A stretch of DNA of 64,000 nt from Burkholderia sp. Bp9143 (GCF_003853645.1 NZ_QTPO01000007.1:1-64000); one strand, 5' to 3'; positions 24,024 through 34,142 are shown, counted from the stretch's first letter. A program made the numbers and translations. The notes: a model not told the origin generated them from the sequence alone.

Positions 24024-24282
24024 CGACTTCCTCGCAATGCGTGTCCGCTTGCGCTGAACTCTAGGAAGGGGGCTGCGGATAAGCAAGGAAATTCGTCCGC
24101 ATTGCGTGCAATTGCCGGCGCGATGCGACGCGATTATTGCGTCGAATGCGCGAGTTGTGCGCGTTTGCGGGCGATTCGTCGGGAATGACGGAAATGCCCG
24201 GGCCGGGAGCCTAAAGTCCGACGAAGAAATGCCGCTAATGCCGGGGCATTGCTCCATCGTCGGCTCTCCAGGAATCTCCCCC

Positions 24283-25911
24283 ATGTTCGGAAAAATCAAG
24301 CTCGCGTCGGGTCTGCTCGGCGTGTTGACCGTGTTTTGCCTCTTTCTGTTCGCGATCGAGGCGCTCGGCTTCTGGGCGCTCGCGTCGACGCGCAGCGGCG
24401 TCGACGACCTGTCGAGCGTCGCAATCGCGCAGGTCGACGCGGCCAGCCAGGCGACCGAGCGCCTGCTCGACGCCCGTGTGAACCTGTCGCGTGCCGGCAC
24501 GCGGATGGTGCGCGGCGGCCCGAAGCCCGACGAGATCATCCGCCATGCCAGCGCTTCGCTCGTCGAAGCGGACAAGGCGTTTGCCGCGCTGACGGCCGCA
24601 CAGGCCGTCGACGCCACGAACCGCGCGCGCGTCGCGGCGCTCGCCGAGCGCTATCGCGCGCTGCGCGGCGCGCTGGGCGAACTCGTGCAGTTCCTCGATG
24701 CCGACAACATCCAGGCGTTCCTCGACCAGCCGACCCAAGGCTTCCAGGACGCGTACCTCGCCGAACTGCACCGCTTCGCGGACTACGGCGGTGCGTCGAG
24801 CCGCGATGCGCTCGCCACGATCGACAGCGGGATGCAGTGGTTCAAGTGGGTCGGCATCGTGCTGCTGGTGGCGATGCTCGCGGCGAGCGCGGCCATCTAC
24901 GCGGCCGCGCGGCGTGCGGTCGTCGCGCCGCTGGACGAAGCAGGCCGCCATTTCGAGCGGATCGCGCAGGGCCGGCTGGACGAAGCCGTGCGGGCGGGCG
25001 GCGTGTTCGAGATCGACCGGATGCTGCGCGGCCTCGCCGCGATGCAGGCGAGCATCGCGGACACCGTGCGCACCGTGCGTCACGCGTCCGACGCGATTCA
25101 CCTCGGCGCGGGCGAGATCGCCGGCGGCAACGCGGACCTGTCCGCGCGCACGGGCACGCAGGCCGCGTCGCTGGAGGAAACCGCCGCGAGCATGGAGGAA
25201 CTGACCGCGACCGTCCGCCAGAACACCGACAGCGCGCGTGCGGCCAGCGCGCTGGCCGACGCGGCGCTCGACGCGACGCGCCACGGCGGCGGCGTGGTCG
25301 ACAGCGTGATCGACCGGATGCGCGGCATCGCGCAGAGCTCCGGGCGGATCGCGGAGATCATTTCGGTGATCGACGGCATTGCCTTCCAGACCAATATCCT
25401 CGCGCTGAACGCGGCGGTCGAGGCCGCGCGGGCCGGCGAGCAGGGCCGCGGCTTCGCGGTGGTCGCGGGCGAAGTGCGCTCGCTCGCGCAGCGCAGCGCG
25501 CAATCGGCGAAGGAGATCAAGGCGCTGATCGAGGAGTCGGTCGCGCAGATCGACGGCGGCTCGGAACTCGTCGAGCGTGCCGGCGACGCGATGCGGACGG
25601 TGTCGGCGTCGATCACGCGGGTCGTGCAGACGATGTCGGAGATCACGGCCGCGTCGGTCGAGCAGAGCGTCGGTATCGAGCAGGTGAACCAGGCCGTCAC
25701 GCAGATGGACCAGCTGACGCAGCAGAACGCGGCACTGGTGGAGGAAGTCGCGGCGGCGGCCGCGTCGCTGAACGACCAGACCGCGCACCTGATGCAGGCG
25801 GTGTCGGTGTTCGAACTGGGCGACGCGCGCGCGGCTCGCGGTGCCCGCGATGAGCGCGGGTCGCCGTCGTTTGCCGACGCCGGTTACGAAACGGCGGGCA
25901 GCGCCGCGTAA
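24283..25911 (+). CDS. Methyl-accepting chemotaxis protein
   Basis: A 542-aa chemoreceptor. TM1 is at about residues 10-32, followed by a periplasmic four-helix ligand domain of Tar type (about 35-190), TM2 (about 190-212) and a HAMP domain. The cytoplasmic signalling hairpin has the conserved tip [20 protein letters not shown], and methylation helices contain [20 protein letters not shown]. No NWETF-like CheR tether is present at the C-terminus. Ligand unknown. Its 3' end overlaps the convergent AGE-family gene by 28 bp. Confidence 0.93.
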   Translation: MFGKIKLASGLLGVLTVFCLFLFAIEALGFWALASTRSGVDDLSSVAIAQVDAASQATERLLDARVNLSRAGTRMVRGGPKPDEIIRHASASLVEADKAFAALTAAQAVDATNRARVAALAERYRALRGALGELVQFLDADNIQAFLDQPTQGFQDAYLAELHRFADYGGASSRDALATIDSGMQWFKWVGIVLLVAMLAASAAIYAAARRAVVAPLDEAGRHFERIAQGRLDEAVRAGGVFEIDRMLRGLAAMQASIADTVRTVRHASDAIHLGAGEIAGGNADLSARTGTQAASLEETAASMEELTATVRQNTDSARAASALADAALDATRHGGGVVDSVIDRMRGIAQSSGRIAEIISVIDGIAFQTNILALNAAVEAARAGEQGRGFAVVAGEVRSLAQRSAQSAKEIKALIEESVAQIDGGSELVERAGDAMRTVSASITRVVQTMSEITAASVEQSVGIEQVNQAVTQMDQLTQQNAALVEEVAAAAASLNDQTAHLMQAVSVFELGDARAARGARDERGSPSFADAGYETAGSAA

Positions 25912-26993
25912 GCGGTCGCGAGGTGGTAGGGCGTGGTCGACGGCATGTCGGCGCGCGACACCTGCCCGTCGGCCGTCTTGCACTCGAACCAGCCGCGCGG
26001 ATGCAGGAAGCGCGCGGCGAAGCGCTCGATCTGCTGCGCGAGCGGCGCGGACGCCGGCGTGCCGCCGTGCGTGGCCAGCGCGCGCAGGTATTCGGTCTGC
26101 GCCCAGATCCGCTGCGTGCCGTCGATGCATGCGCCTCGTGCGTCGACCGCCGCGCACACGGCGCCCGTCCGCGGATCGACGCCGTGCTGCTCGGCGAACG
26201 CGAACGCGCGCGCGAGTGCGTCGGGGAGCCCGGTTTGCGCGAGGCGCGCGCCGGCCGCGTCGACCAGATAGAACCATTCGAACTGGTGGCCGGGCTCGAA
26301 GCGGTTGTCAGCCGCCCCGAGCGGCAGCTCGGCGACGCAGCCGGTCGCCGTATCGACGAACGTGCGCTCGACGGCCTGCGCGGTGCGCGCGAGCGCATCG
26401 TCGAACGCCGCGTCGCCGAACGCATCGGCGGCCGCAAGCCATGCTTCGGTCAGGTGCATCAGCGGGTTCTGCAGTGCGCCGCTGCCCGATGACGAGAAAT
26501 CGGCGTGACGCGCGGCGTCGAGCAGCGCGTCGCCCCGCTGCGGCGCGAAGCGGTCCTGGATCAGCGCGGCGGTGTCCTCGGCGACCGTGCGCGCCGCGGC
26601 GTCGCCCGACGCCGCATGCCATGCGGCGCACGCGAACACGATGAACGCATGCGTATAAAGGTCCTTGGTCGTGTCGAGCGGCGCGCCTTGCGCGTCGACG
26701 CTGTAGAACCAGCCGCCGTGGCGCGGGTCGCGGAAGCGGCTGCACAGCGAGTCGAACAGCGTGGCCGCGTGCGCGGTGTTGCCGGCCTGCGCGAACACGA
26801 ACAGCTGCCGCGCGCAGGCCATGGCGCGATAACGGGTGACGGGCAGCGGGGCATGGGTGGCCGGATCGACGGCCTCGAACGGCAGCCGCAGCGTGTGTTC
26901 GAACCCTGAACCCTGCCAGATCGGCAAGACGACGTGCGCGAAATGATGGCGCAACAGGGCGGCCTGGGCGGAAGCGGAGTCGGAAACGGACAT
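25884..26993 (-). CDS. AGE-family sugar epimerase/isomerase
   Basis: A 369-aa (alpha/alpha)6-barrel protein of the N-acylglucosamine 2-epimerase / aldose-ketose isomerase family. Visible motifs are [47 protein letters not shown], and [12 protein letters not shown] with the catalytic-type His. The likely reaction is mannose-fructose type isomerisation (YihS/ManI-like), but the substrate cannot be fixed from sequence. It overlaps the chemoreceptor gene end to end, so the pair is convergently packed. Confidence 0.88.
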   Translation of the reverse strand: MSVSDSASAQAALLRHHFAHVVLPIWQGSGFEHTLRLPFEAVDPATHAPLPVTRYRAMACARQLFVFAQAGNTAHAATLFDSLCSRFRDPRHGGWFYSVDAQGAPLDTTKDLYTHAFIVFACAAWHAASGDAAARTVAEDTAALIQDRFAPQRGDALLDAARHADFSSSGSGALQNPLMHLTEAWLAAADAFGDAAFDDALARTAQAVERTFVDTATGCVAELPLGAADNRFEPGHQFEWFYLVDAAGARLAQTGLPDALARAFAFAEQHGVDPRTGAVCAAVDARGACIDGTQRIWAQTEYLRALATHGGTPASAPLAQQIERFAARFLHPRGWFECKTADGQVSRADMPSTTPYHLATAYAALPAVS

Positions 26994-27106
26994 GACGGGG
27001 TTATGCGCTTGGATCGAAACGTGTCGGCGCGGCCCGGAGGATCGGCGCGGCCGGGGCCAAGGATAAAACATTCCGCGCGGCCGACGCTAAAAAAGAGATA
27101 AATCGG

Positions 27107-27540
27107 ATGCTCGGCAACCCGGAACGCGTGAGGCGGCCGGTTCTCGCGGCGGCGCTCGGCAGCGTCATCGGCATCGAGCGCGAGCGCCTTTCCTGGGCGG
27201 CCGGCCTGCGCACGCACATGCTGGTCTGTGTCGGCTCGACGCTCATCATGATCGTGTCGGCGTTCGGTTTCGCCGATGTGCTGGGCAGCAGCGAACACAT
27301 CGTGCTCGATCCGTCGCGGATCGCCCGCGCAGGTGGTATCGGGCATCGGTTTCCTCGGCGCGGGCTCGATCCTGCTGCGCATCGCGCTCGGGCGCGTGTC
27401 GGATCTCGCATATCGCGCGATCCGCGACAAGCTGCGCGGGCTGTCTTGCGTGACGCGATTCGAGGAAGGCGGCGGGCTGTCGGGCGACGAATCGACGGCA
27501 TCCGATCGGCCGGATCGGCGATTGGTCATGCGACAATGGC
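27107..27540 (+). pseudogene. Broken MgtC/SapB-family gene
   Basis: The first frame reads PERVRRPVLAAALGSVIGIE then AAGLRTHMLVCVGSTLIMIV, the MgtC/SapB N-terminus, up to DPSRIA. The next expected residues, AQVVSGIGFLGAGSIL, are in the +1 frame. A single extra C in GCCCGCGC near 27325 explains the shift. After GAGSIL the usual transmembrane segments are missing and the frame runs into a short tail, so there is also an internal deletion. The end coordinate is approximate. MgtC proteins are inner-membrane proteins linked to Mg2+ limitation. Confidence 0.85.
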
Positions 27541-27598
27541 CGGTCACTGATTCCGTTCGACATCCGGTTCCGCGTTCGCGGGCCTGTAATCCGACTCC

Positions 27599-29026
27599 AT
27601 GACCGAATCCGTATCCCTGCCTCGCTCCCGTTCCCGCTCCCGCTCCGGCCGTTCGTCGGCCCGTTCGCGTCCGCGCTCCGTCGCGGCTGCGGCTGACACC
27701 GCCGCCAGGGCAACCGCGCGGTCCGGCAATGCGGCGGGCGGCGATGCGCCGCGGGACGAACGCACGCTCGACCTGTTCGGCGATCCGGTGCTCGAGCCGG
27801 CTGCGCGTGCGCCGGCCGTCTCGCGTGATGACGCGGTGGCGGACGCCGAGACGGTGGCCGCCGTCGCGGACGGCGAGGACGCCGGTCGGCAGGCGACGCT
27901 GGATGGATTCGGCACGCCGGGCGTCGCCGCCGGCACGGTCGAGCCGGCTCTCGACGTCGCGACGACGATGGAGCCTGCCTCGATGCGTCGAAACGGCGAT
28001 GGGGTCGATGCCGATGTCGTGCACGCGTCCGCTGCCAACGCGACGAAGCCCGGCGAGGCGCGGCTGTCCGCTGGCGGCGACGTGATTCCAGCCGGTGAGC
28101 CGGCAACCGACGGCGGCCAGGTGAAGGCCGGCGGCGTGTCGGAAGCGGGCGACGCGGCCGGGACGAACGCCGATCGTTCGACGGCGAATGCCGAGGCGGT
28201 GCGTGGTACGGTCGATGCGGTTATCGGCGACCGTCCCGTGAAAGCGGGCGGCGAGGCCGAAGGCGCCGCCGCGCCGGTCACGCACGATGACGCAGCGCGG
28301 GCGCCCGGCGAGACCACGAAGGGGCGTCGCGCATCGTCCGGCGGCAAGCGACGCGCGACCGCCGGCGCGCGCGAAGCGGCAGCGCCAGCGATGCGTGGTG
28401 AGCCGGAAGCAGCGGCCGTCGGCGCCGAGTCGGAAGCGACTCCGACGCAGCACACTGCGCCATCCGCCGAACCGCAGGCAACCGTCGAACCGGCCGAGCC
28501 CGTCGCTGCCACGATTGCCGCGAGAACCCGTGACGCTGCGCGAGCAGCCGCGGCGCCGGCCTCGCCGGTCGTGCAGCCGATGGCGTCCGCGGCGTCGTTC
28601 GTGACGAAGCCGTCGGCGGATCGTGAGCAATCCGCCGCGCCGAGCGCGCCGGCCTTCGATCCCGACACGCATCTGCGCCCGCTGTCGGATCGGCTCGCGA
28701 CGCTGCAGACCGAGACGGCCGGCATGAAGCAGGCGGCCGATCGCGAGATGCGTCGCGTCAACCGGCTGCTGCTGGCGCTCGCGATCGTCCTGTTCGCGGG
28801 GCTCGTCACACTGGTGCTGCAAACGCGGCAGATCGCGAACCTGAAGCAGGAACTGGACGCCCGGCAACAGCGGATCGATCGGCTGGCTGCCGATTTGTCG
28901 ACGCAGCAGGCAACGCTGATGACGCTCGCGGAACACCACGAAGCAATGCTGTCGCAGGTCGACCGGCTTCAGCGCAATGCGAATCGCGAGGCGGCGGCCG
29001 CGAAGCGCGCGCGTCGAACGCACTAG
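27599..29026 (+). CDS. Large disordered protein with one membrane helix and a coiled coil
   Basis: A 475-aa protein of no recognised family. Residues 1-30 are Arg/Ser-rich, and about 30-345 are low-complexity Ala/Gly/Glu/Asp/Pro sequence, predicted disordered. A single transmembrane helix is at about 383-402 (LLLALAIVLFAGLVTLVLQ), followed by a C-terminal coiled coil (KQELDARQQRIDRLAADLSTQQA). The N-terminus would be cytoplasmic by the positive-inside rule. The ATG follows the mgtC remnant with no clear ribosome binding site. The coding frame is supported by its unbroken length and sensible C-terminal topology. Confidence 0.65.
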   Translation: MTESVSLPRSRSRSRSGRSSARSRPRSVAAAADTAARATARSGNAAGGDAPRDERTLDLFGDPVLEPAARAPAVSRDDAVADAETVAAVADGEDAGRQATLDGFGTPGVAAGTVEPALDVATTMEPASMRRNGDGVDADVVHASAANATKPGEARLSAGGDVIPAGEPATDGGQVKAGGVSEAGDAAGTNADRSTANAEAVRGTVDAVIGDRPVKAGGEAEGAAAPVTHDDAARAPGETTKGRRASSGGKRRATAGAREAAAPAMRGEPEAAAVGAESEATPTQHTAPSAEPQATVEPAEPVAATIAARTRDAARAAAAPASPVVQPMASAASFVTKPSADREQSAAPSAPAFDPDTHLRPLSDRLATLQTETAGMKQAADREMRRVNRLLLALAIVLFAGLVTLVLQTRQIANLKQELDARQQRIDRLAADLSTQQATLMTLAEHHEAMLSQVDRLQRNANREAAAAKRARRTH

Positions 29027-29135
29027 ATCTTCCGACCCTACCTGCAAACGCCTGCCTGACAAGGCACGTCGTGGCGGGCTGTCCGTCGCCGGTGGTGCGG
29101 GTGCGGCAAACTGATGCGGTGCGCTGGCAGAGTTC

Positions 29136-29177
29136 AGGGAAAACCCTTAGAATGGAGCTCATCTAAGGGAAAACCCT
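29136..29177. promoter_or_regulatory. Paired 12-mer AGGGAAAACCCT upstream of a small gene
   Basis: Exact copies lie at 29136-29147 and 29166-29177, 30 bp apart. CCCTTAG/CTAAGGG adds an inverted repeat between them. They lie 25-66 bp before the small gene at 29202. The same 12-mer occurs at 39845-39856, 17 bp before another small gene. Confidence 0.6.
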
Positions 29178-29201
29178 AGCGCCATCTGTCAGGAGTCTCA
29201 C

Positions 29202-29357
29202 ATGAGCTTCATTCTTGCCCTGCTGCAAAAGATCGACGACCTGTTCGTCTCCCCGCACCTGCCGCTCGACGCGGAATATTCATACGCTGCGCGTCACGCC
29301 GAAGCTGAACGCATGCGTCGTGCGAACCTCGTGCCGATCGTCCTGTACCGTCGCTGA
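29202..29357 (+). CDS. Small uncharacterised protein (51 aa)
   Basis: The product MSFILALLQKIDDLFVSPHL...VLYRR is a 51-aa basic/amphipathic peptide with a hydrophobic start and an Arg-rich end. A good TCAGGAG ribosome binding site lies 7 bp before the ATG. No function is recognised. Its stop codon lies inside the first unit of an 8-bp tandem repeat. The conserved 12-mer pair upstream suggests it is a genuine, regulated gene. Confidence 0.65.
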   Translation: MSFILALLQKIDDLFVSPHLPLDAEYSYAARHAEAERMRRANLVPIVLYRR

Positions 29358-29408
29358 TTCGCTGATTCGCTGATTCGCTGATTCGCTGATTCGCTGATTC
29401 GCTGATTC
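29353..29408 (+). repeat. Seven perfect copies of GCTGATTC
   Basis: An 8-bp tandem microsatellite with no interruption. It begins within the last codons of the small gene at 29202, whose TGA stop is in the first unit. The unit length is not a multiple of three, and such tracts are prone to slipped-strand copy number change. Confidence 0.95.
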
Positions 29409-29516
29409 GGCGCGGCGCCCGCCGCAACTGCCTGCCGGTTTTCCACCGCCGCATCGCGCGCCGGTGCGATCGTCCCGCTACACTGGAAGTTCGACTTCCC
29501 TCGCGACCCCCGGGCC

Positions 29517-29996
29517 ATGCTGCAGATGCGGCCGATGACGGCCGGCGAATTCCACGCATATCGCACGCGCGCCATCGACGGCTACGCGCGCGATCTCGTG
29601 TCATCCGGGCAGAACGCGACCGACGACGCGGCGGGCCGCGCCCGCGCCTGCTTCGATACGCTGCTTCCCGACGGCCTGCTCACCTCCGGGCAGACGCTCG
29701 TCCAACTGATCGATACCACCAGCGGCGACACGGTCGGTGACCTCTGGTACGCAATCGTGCCCGAAGGGCCGAACCGTACGCTGTTCATCTACGACCTCGA
29801 CATCGTCCCGACCCGGCGCCGCCAGGGCTGGGCCACACGCACGCTCGATGCACTCGAGGCCGAGGCGCGCCGTCATGGCGTCACCGAGATCGGACTGTCG
29901 GTGTTCAATCACAACACGGCTGCCCGGGCGCTGTATCGGGCGTGCGGCTTCGCGCCGATCACGACGACGCTGATCAAGCCGGTTGTCCCGGGCTAG
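29517..29996 (+). CDS. GNAT-family N-acetyltransferase
   Basis: A 159-aa acetyltransferase. The family core is visible: LFIYDLDIVPTRRRQGWATRTLDALE (strand beta-4 and the acetyl-CoA loop, here R-R-R-Q-G-W-A, followed by helix alpha-3), then VTEIGLSVFNHNTAARALYRACGF. The substrate is unknown; similar proteins acetylate small amines or protein N-termini. It stands alone. Confidence 0.9.
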   Translation: MLQMRPMTAGEFHAYRTRAIDGYARDLVSSGQNATDDAAGRARACFDTLLPDGLLTSGQTLVQLIDTTSGDTVGDLWYAIVPEGPNRTLFIYDLDIVPTRRRQGWATRTLDALEAEARRHGVTEIGLSVFNHNTAARALYRACGFAPITTTLIKPVVPG

Positions 29997-30224
29997 CGGC
30001 GAAGATCCGAACTCCGCAGGCTCAGCGTTTGCGGTTCGACACGTTTTCGCGTGAGAGCGCGCATGAGTGGCGGCGCACTCTGGAGTGGGCTCGTGAACCC
30101 GATTTAACGTCTTGAACCCGGTGCGCTCCAATTTGCATAGCGACTGAAATCCAGCGTAGCCCCTCTATGATGGGACGCCAAAATCTTGGTGTACTCAATC
30201 GTCAACAAACGAGGATAACGAACG

Positions 30225-30615
30225 ATGGAGAACAGGTACGCTGCCGAACGCGGTATTCCGACCGTCCCCGCTTGCGCGCGTGCGTCCATTTCGCTCCGAT
30301 TCGATGGGCGTTTTTTGGTCATGACGGGGAATGCAACCGGGGTATATCCTGCAGTTTCCGGCCGTCCGGACAATCGCGGTAATTTCGATTATTCGGGCGC
30401 TCGCCAACAGATGGAAAATGTTGGCCCTATACCTTCACGTCATGCCCGGGACCCGGACGTTCGGTCGCGGTGGGTTCTTTATCCACGGCGGCACGCACTC
30501 CGGTTCCGCCGGATGCATCAATCTCCATTCGGGAATGGAAAATTTCGTTCGCGAGATCGATGCGGCAACGAAGGGCGCGCCCGAGTGCTACGTTCCACTG
30601 ACGGTTCAATACTGA
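30225..30615 (+). pseudogene. Broken DUF2778 (Tlde1-like L,D-transpeptidase-fold) gene
   Basis: The first frame encodes ASISLRFDGRFLVM, then YPAVSGRPDN and QQMENVGPIPS, the N-terminal half of DUF2778 proteins. The C-terminal half, TFGRGGFFIHGG then GSAGCINLHSGM with the catalytic-type His and Cys, is in another frame that ends at 30615. The segment that normally joins GPIP to the TFGR strand is missing. This is a deletion with frameshift. DUF2778 proteins include T6SS effectors acting on peptidoglycan. The region from about 30000 to 30860 is visibly richer in A+T than its surroundings, suggesting transfer. Confidence 0.75.
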
Positions 30616-30616
30616 C

Positions 30617-30853
30617 ATGCGAAAACGCCCATTGCGCATATTGATCGGTGCAGCACTGCTGATTTCAATCTTGTTCGTTTTTGCATTCAACGCGATCAAT
30701 CTGAACGAGGCGTACGGCGACGGTCCGCCTTACTACTCGCGCACGACCAATATGGATAAATGGGCGAGTCCGCTTCCGTTGCTGAGTATCGTCGACGGAG
30801 CGATGTTGGTCGCAATTGGCGCGTATTGTTTCTGGGTTCGCCGAGGTCGATGA
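30617..30853 (+). CDS. Small two-helix membrane protein, candidate immunity protein
   Basis: A 78-aa protein with two transmembrane segments (ILIGAALLISILFVFAFN and LSIVDGAMLVAIGAYCFWV) separated by about 30 residues that would face the periplasm. Its ATG lies one base after the stop of the DUF2778 remnant, so the two were almost certainly co-transcribed. That position and topology fit an immunity protein protecting against a periplasmic effector. This is inference; no family is recognised. Confidence 0.6.
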   Translation: MRKRPLRILIGAALLISILFVFAFNAINLNEAYGDGPPYYSRTTNMDKWASPLPLLSIVDGAMLVAIGAYCFWVRRGR

Positions 30854-30913
30854 ATCTGCAAGCGGCGGCAAGCAGGCGGGCTGCTGTCCCGCCCGTTTTC
30901 GCACGTCGCCGCC

Positions 30914-33763
30914 TCACCGTGCCCGCCCTTTCCATCTCCTCAGCAGCAACGCGTTCGTCACGACGCTGACGCTGGAAAACGCCATCGCCGCTCCCGCGAT
31001 CACCGGATTCAGCCAGCCGAGCGCCGCGAGCGGCACGCCGATCAGGTTGTAGATGAACGCCCAGAACAGGTTCTGCTGGATCTTCCGGTACGTCCGCTTC
31101 GAGATGTCGATCGCATCGGCGACGAGCGCCGGGTCGCCGCGCATCAGCGTGATGCCGGCCGTATGCATCGCGACGTCGGTGCCGGTCGCCATCGCGATGC
31201 CGACGTCGGCCGCGGCGAGCGCGGGCGCGTCGTTGATCCCGTCGCCGACCATCGCGACGATCCCGCCGTGCGTGCGCTTCAGCTCGGCCACCACGCGCGC
31301 CTTGTCGTCGGGCAGCACCTGCGCATGCACTTCGCCGATCCCGAGTGCCGCCGCGACGGCCGCCGCGCTGCCGCGGTTGTCGCCTGTTACAAGCACGCTC
31401 GCGACGCCGCGTGCCGACAGGGCCGCGACCGCGTCGCGCGCGCCGGGCTTCACGGTGTCGCCGAATGCGATTAGCGCGAGCAGCGCACGCGGCGCATCGG
31501 CGCGCATCAGCCACGAAATCGTGTTGCCCGCGCGCTCGAGTTCCGCGGCACGCGCGTCGAGTTCGGGCGGCACGACGATGCCGAGTTCATCGCGCCAGCG
31601 GGTGCTGCCGAGCGCGAGCAGCTGCCCGTCGACGCGCGCTTCGACGCCACGTCCGGCCACCGCGCGCGCGTCGGCCGCGATGACCTCGGTCGAACCCGTG
31701 GCGCCGCCGCGGGCCACGACGTCCGCATCGTGCGCGGCGACCACGGCGCGCGCGAGCGGGTGATCGCTTTGCCGCTGAACCGCGGCCGCGAGCGTGAGCG
31801 CTTGCTCACGCGGGATGCCGACCGCGTCGAACGCCGTCACGGACGGCTTGCCTTCGGTCAGCGTGCCGGTCTTGTCGAACGCGATCACGGTGGTGCGCTG
31901 CGCGAGTTCGAGCGCCTGCGCGTCCTTGATCAGCACGCCGTGGCGGGCCGCGACGCCGGTGCCGGCCATGATCGCGGCGGGCGTCGCGAGGCCGAGCGCG
32001 CACGGGCACGCGATGACGAGCACCGCGACCGCGTTGAGGATCGCCGTTTCGATGCCCGCGCCGGCGATCAGCCAACCGATCAGCGTCAGCGCGGCGATGC
32101 CGAGGATCGCCGGCACGAACACTTCGCTCACGCGATCGACGAGCCGCTGGATCGGCGCCTTTTCCGCCTGCGCGGATTCGACGAGGCGAATGATGCGCGC
32201 GAGCGTCGTTTCCGCGCCGATGGCGGTGGTTTCGACGACGAGCGCGCCTTCGCCGTTGATCGACCCGGCCGTGACCGGATCGCCGTCGTCCTTCGGCACC
32301 GGCAGGCTTTCGCCGGTGATCAGCGATTCGTCGACGTGCGAGCGGCCCGACACGATCCGGCCGTCGACGGGCACGCGCTCGCCGGGACGGATGCTGACGG
32401 TCGTGCCGACGCGTACCTGCGCCAGCGGCACGTCGCGTTCGACGCCGTGCTCGACGACGCGCGCACGGTCGGGGCGCAGCGCGTTCAGCGCGCGGATCGC
32501 CTCGGTCGTCTGGCGTTTCGCGCGTGCTTCGAGCCATTTGCCGAAGCGGACCAGCGTGATGATGACGGCCGATGCCTCGAAATACAGGTGGCCGGGGTGC
32601 GCGGGGTCGCGCAGCAGCATCCACAGGCTCAGGCCGAACGCGGCCGAGGTGCCGAGCGCGACGAGCAGGTCCATGTTGCCGGTGCGTGCCTTCACCGCAT
32701 GCCAGGCAGCGCGGTAGAAGCGCGCGCCGAAGCCGAACTGGACGATCGACGCGAGCACGAACTGCAGCCAGCCGTGCAGCATCGCGTCGATGCCGAACGG
32801 CGCGACGAGCATCGGCACGACGAGCGGCGCGCTCAGCACGGCCGAGCCGATCACCAGATTGCGCTCGCGGATGGCTTCGCGGCGCTTGCGGGCGTCGGGG
32901 GCTCGCGCGGGGACGCCGTCGCGGGCTTCGGCGGCACTGGCGGCACCGGCGTCCGGCGCGGCGGCGAGCGACGCGCGGTAGCCGGCCGTCGTGACTGCCG
33001 CGATCAGTGCGGCGGCGTCGAGCGTGCCGGCGCCGTGCACCGACGCGCGCTCGGTCGCGAGATTGACCGATGCGCGCGCGACGCCCGGCACCGCGGCCAG
33101 CGCTTTCTCGACGCGGCCGGCGCAGGAGGCGCAGGTCATGCCGTCGATGTCGAGTTCGATACTGGCGGGGGCGGCAGGCATCGCGGTGCTGGTAGCTGCG
33201 CCCGCGGCATTCGGTGCCGTCGGCGTCGCGCCGTAGCCGGCCTGCTTGACGGCATCCGCCAGTTGCGACGCGGAAACGCCCGCCGTGGCATCGACCGTCG
33301 CGCGTTCGGTCGCGAGGTTGACGGACGCGCGCGTGACACCCGGCACCTTCGCGAGCGCTTTCTCGACGCGCGACACGCACGACGCGCAGGTCATGCCGTC
33401 GATATCGAGTTCGATCGTGGCGGCGGTCGCGGGCAATGCCGCCGCCGCCGTTGCGGGCCGGGCTTTCGCGTGCGTCGCGTGCCCGGCGTGCTGCGCATGC
33501 GCGGCCGCAACGGCTTCGACCGGCGCTCCGCGCACGGCCGAGCGATAGCCGGCCGCGCCGACCGCGTCGACGAGCCGCGCGGGCTCGACCGTGTCCTGCA
33601 CGGTCACCGTCGCCGCATGCGCGTCGAGATCGACCGCGGCCTCGACGACGCCCGGCACGGCGGCCAGCGCACGCTGCACGCGGCCCGTGCAGCCGCCGCA
33701 ATGCATGCCGTCGACGGACAGTTCGATCGTATGCACTTCGGCGGAGGCGAGTGGTTCAGTCAT
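30914..33763 (-). CDS. copA: Copper-type P1B ATPase with three N-terminal metal-binding domains
   Basis: A 949-aa heavy-metal exporter. Three HMA domains occur in the first 275 residues (GMHCGGC, GMTCASC, GMTCASC); most bacterial CopA proteins have one or two. The membrane motif CPC ([14 protein letters not shown]), the phosphorylation site DKTGTLTEG, the SEHPL-like loop (here SDHPLA) and [10 protein letters not shown] are intact. CPC and the MerR-type promoter indicate Cu+/Ag+ export from the cytoplasm. The linkers between HMA domains are Ala/Thr-rich. No cueR gene is adjacent. Confidence 0.93.
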   Translation of the reverse strand: MTEPLASAEVHTIELSVDGMHCGGCTGRVQRALAAVPGVVEAAVDLDAHAATVTVQDTVEPARLVDAVGAAGYRSAVRGAPVEAVAAAHAQHAGHATHAKARPATAAAALPATAATIELDIDGMTCASCVSRVEKALAKVPGVTRASVNLATERATVDATAGVSASQLADAVKQAGYGATPTAPNAAGAATSTAMPAAPASIELDIDGMTCASCAGRVEKALAAVPGVARASVNLATERASVHGAGTLDAAALIAAVTTAGYRASLAAAPDAGAASAAEARDGVPARAPDARKRREAIRERNLVIGSAVLSAPLVVPMLVAPFGIDAMLHGWLQFVLASIVQFGFGARFYRAAWHAVKARTGNMDLLVALGTSAAFGLSLWMLLRDPAHPGHLYFEASAVIITLVRFGKWLEARAKRQTTEAIRALNALRPDRARVVEHGVERDVPLAQVRVGTTVSIRPGERVPVDGRIVSGRSHVDESLITGESLPVPKDDGDPVTAGSINGEGALVVETTAIGAETTLARIIRLVESAQAEKAPIQRLVDRVSEVFVPAILGIAALTLIGWLIAGAGIETAILNAVAVLVIACPCALGLATPAAIMAGTGVAARHGVLIKDAQALELAQRTTVIAFDKTGTLTEGKPSVTAFDAVGIPREQALTLAAAVQRQSDHPLARAVVAAHDADVVARGGATGSTEVIAADARAVAGRGVEARVDGQLLALGSTRWRDELGIVVPPELDARAAELERAGNTISWLMRADAPRALLALIAFGDTVKPGARDAVAALSARGVASVLVTGDNRGSAAAVAAALGIGEVHAQVLPDDKARVVAELKRTHGGIVAMVGDGINDAPALAAADVGIAMATGTDVAMHTAGITLMRGDPALVADAIDISKRTYRKIQQNLFWAFIYNLIGVPLAALGWLNPVIAGAAMAFSSVSVVTNALLLRRWKGRAR

Positions 33764-33804
33764 GTCGGATTCCCCAAAAGCGCGGTTCGTGCCGCGAATG
33801 ACCC

Positions 33805-33835
33805 CAGTATCAACATTCCCATGATGGGAAGGTCA
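33805..33835 (-). promoter_or_regulatory. CueR/MerR-type promoter of copA
   Basis: On the minus strand TTGACC (33835-33830) is separated by a 19-bp spacer from GATACT (33810-33805). The overlong 19-bp spacer carries the dyad TTCCCATCATGGGAA. This is the layout of metal-responsive MerR-family promoters, in which CueR twists DNA to align the elements. It lies about 42 bp before the copA ATG. Confidence 0.88.
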
Positions 33836-33839
33836 AGGG

Positions 33840-34142
33840 GTGGCGATGCAATACAGGATCGTGCCGACGGCCGACGTATTCTCGCCCGTCATGCCGGCCC
33901 GCAGGCGGCGGGCTGCTCTCGATAGGGGGCTGGATCAACGAAGGTTCGGGCCGACGGCGGTCCGGCTAGCGCTCCGCCCGCTATTCGGCATATTGGGGGA
34001 TGCCCTTAGGCGCTATGATACCGGCCTGACATCAGCGCCCGCCTTGCGAAGCGGCGACCGGGCAGGCTGGGGTGCCTTGCTTTCGCCGATCGTGAGTCGA
34101 ACAAGGCGTTGACTGACAAGAACGATATTCGGCCAGTACTCA
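33840..34142. other. Divergent intergenic region before the DUF1254 gene
   Basis: About 300 bp with no supportable gene and no merR-like regulator. A TTGACT hexamer at about 34110 and TATGAT at about 34015 are possible promoter elements for the plus-strand gene but are not well spaced. Confidence 0.4.

Noticed and set aside
27599..29026. Minus-strand frame opposite the disordered protein as the true gene
   Set aside because: The minus-strand product is Ala/Ser/Thr-rich without membrane helix or coiled coil logic, whereas the plus strand has a sensible transmembrane helix followed by heptads.
29353..29408. Phase-variable coding repeat
   Set aside because: The stop codon lies in the first unit, so unit number cannot change the upstream protein; only a non-coding effect is possible.
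33840..34142. A merR/cueR gene next to copA
   Set aside because: No HTH-containing frame is present in the divergent region or in the neighbouring genes.
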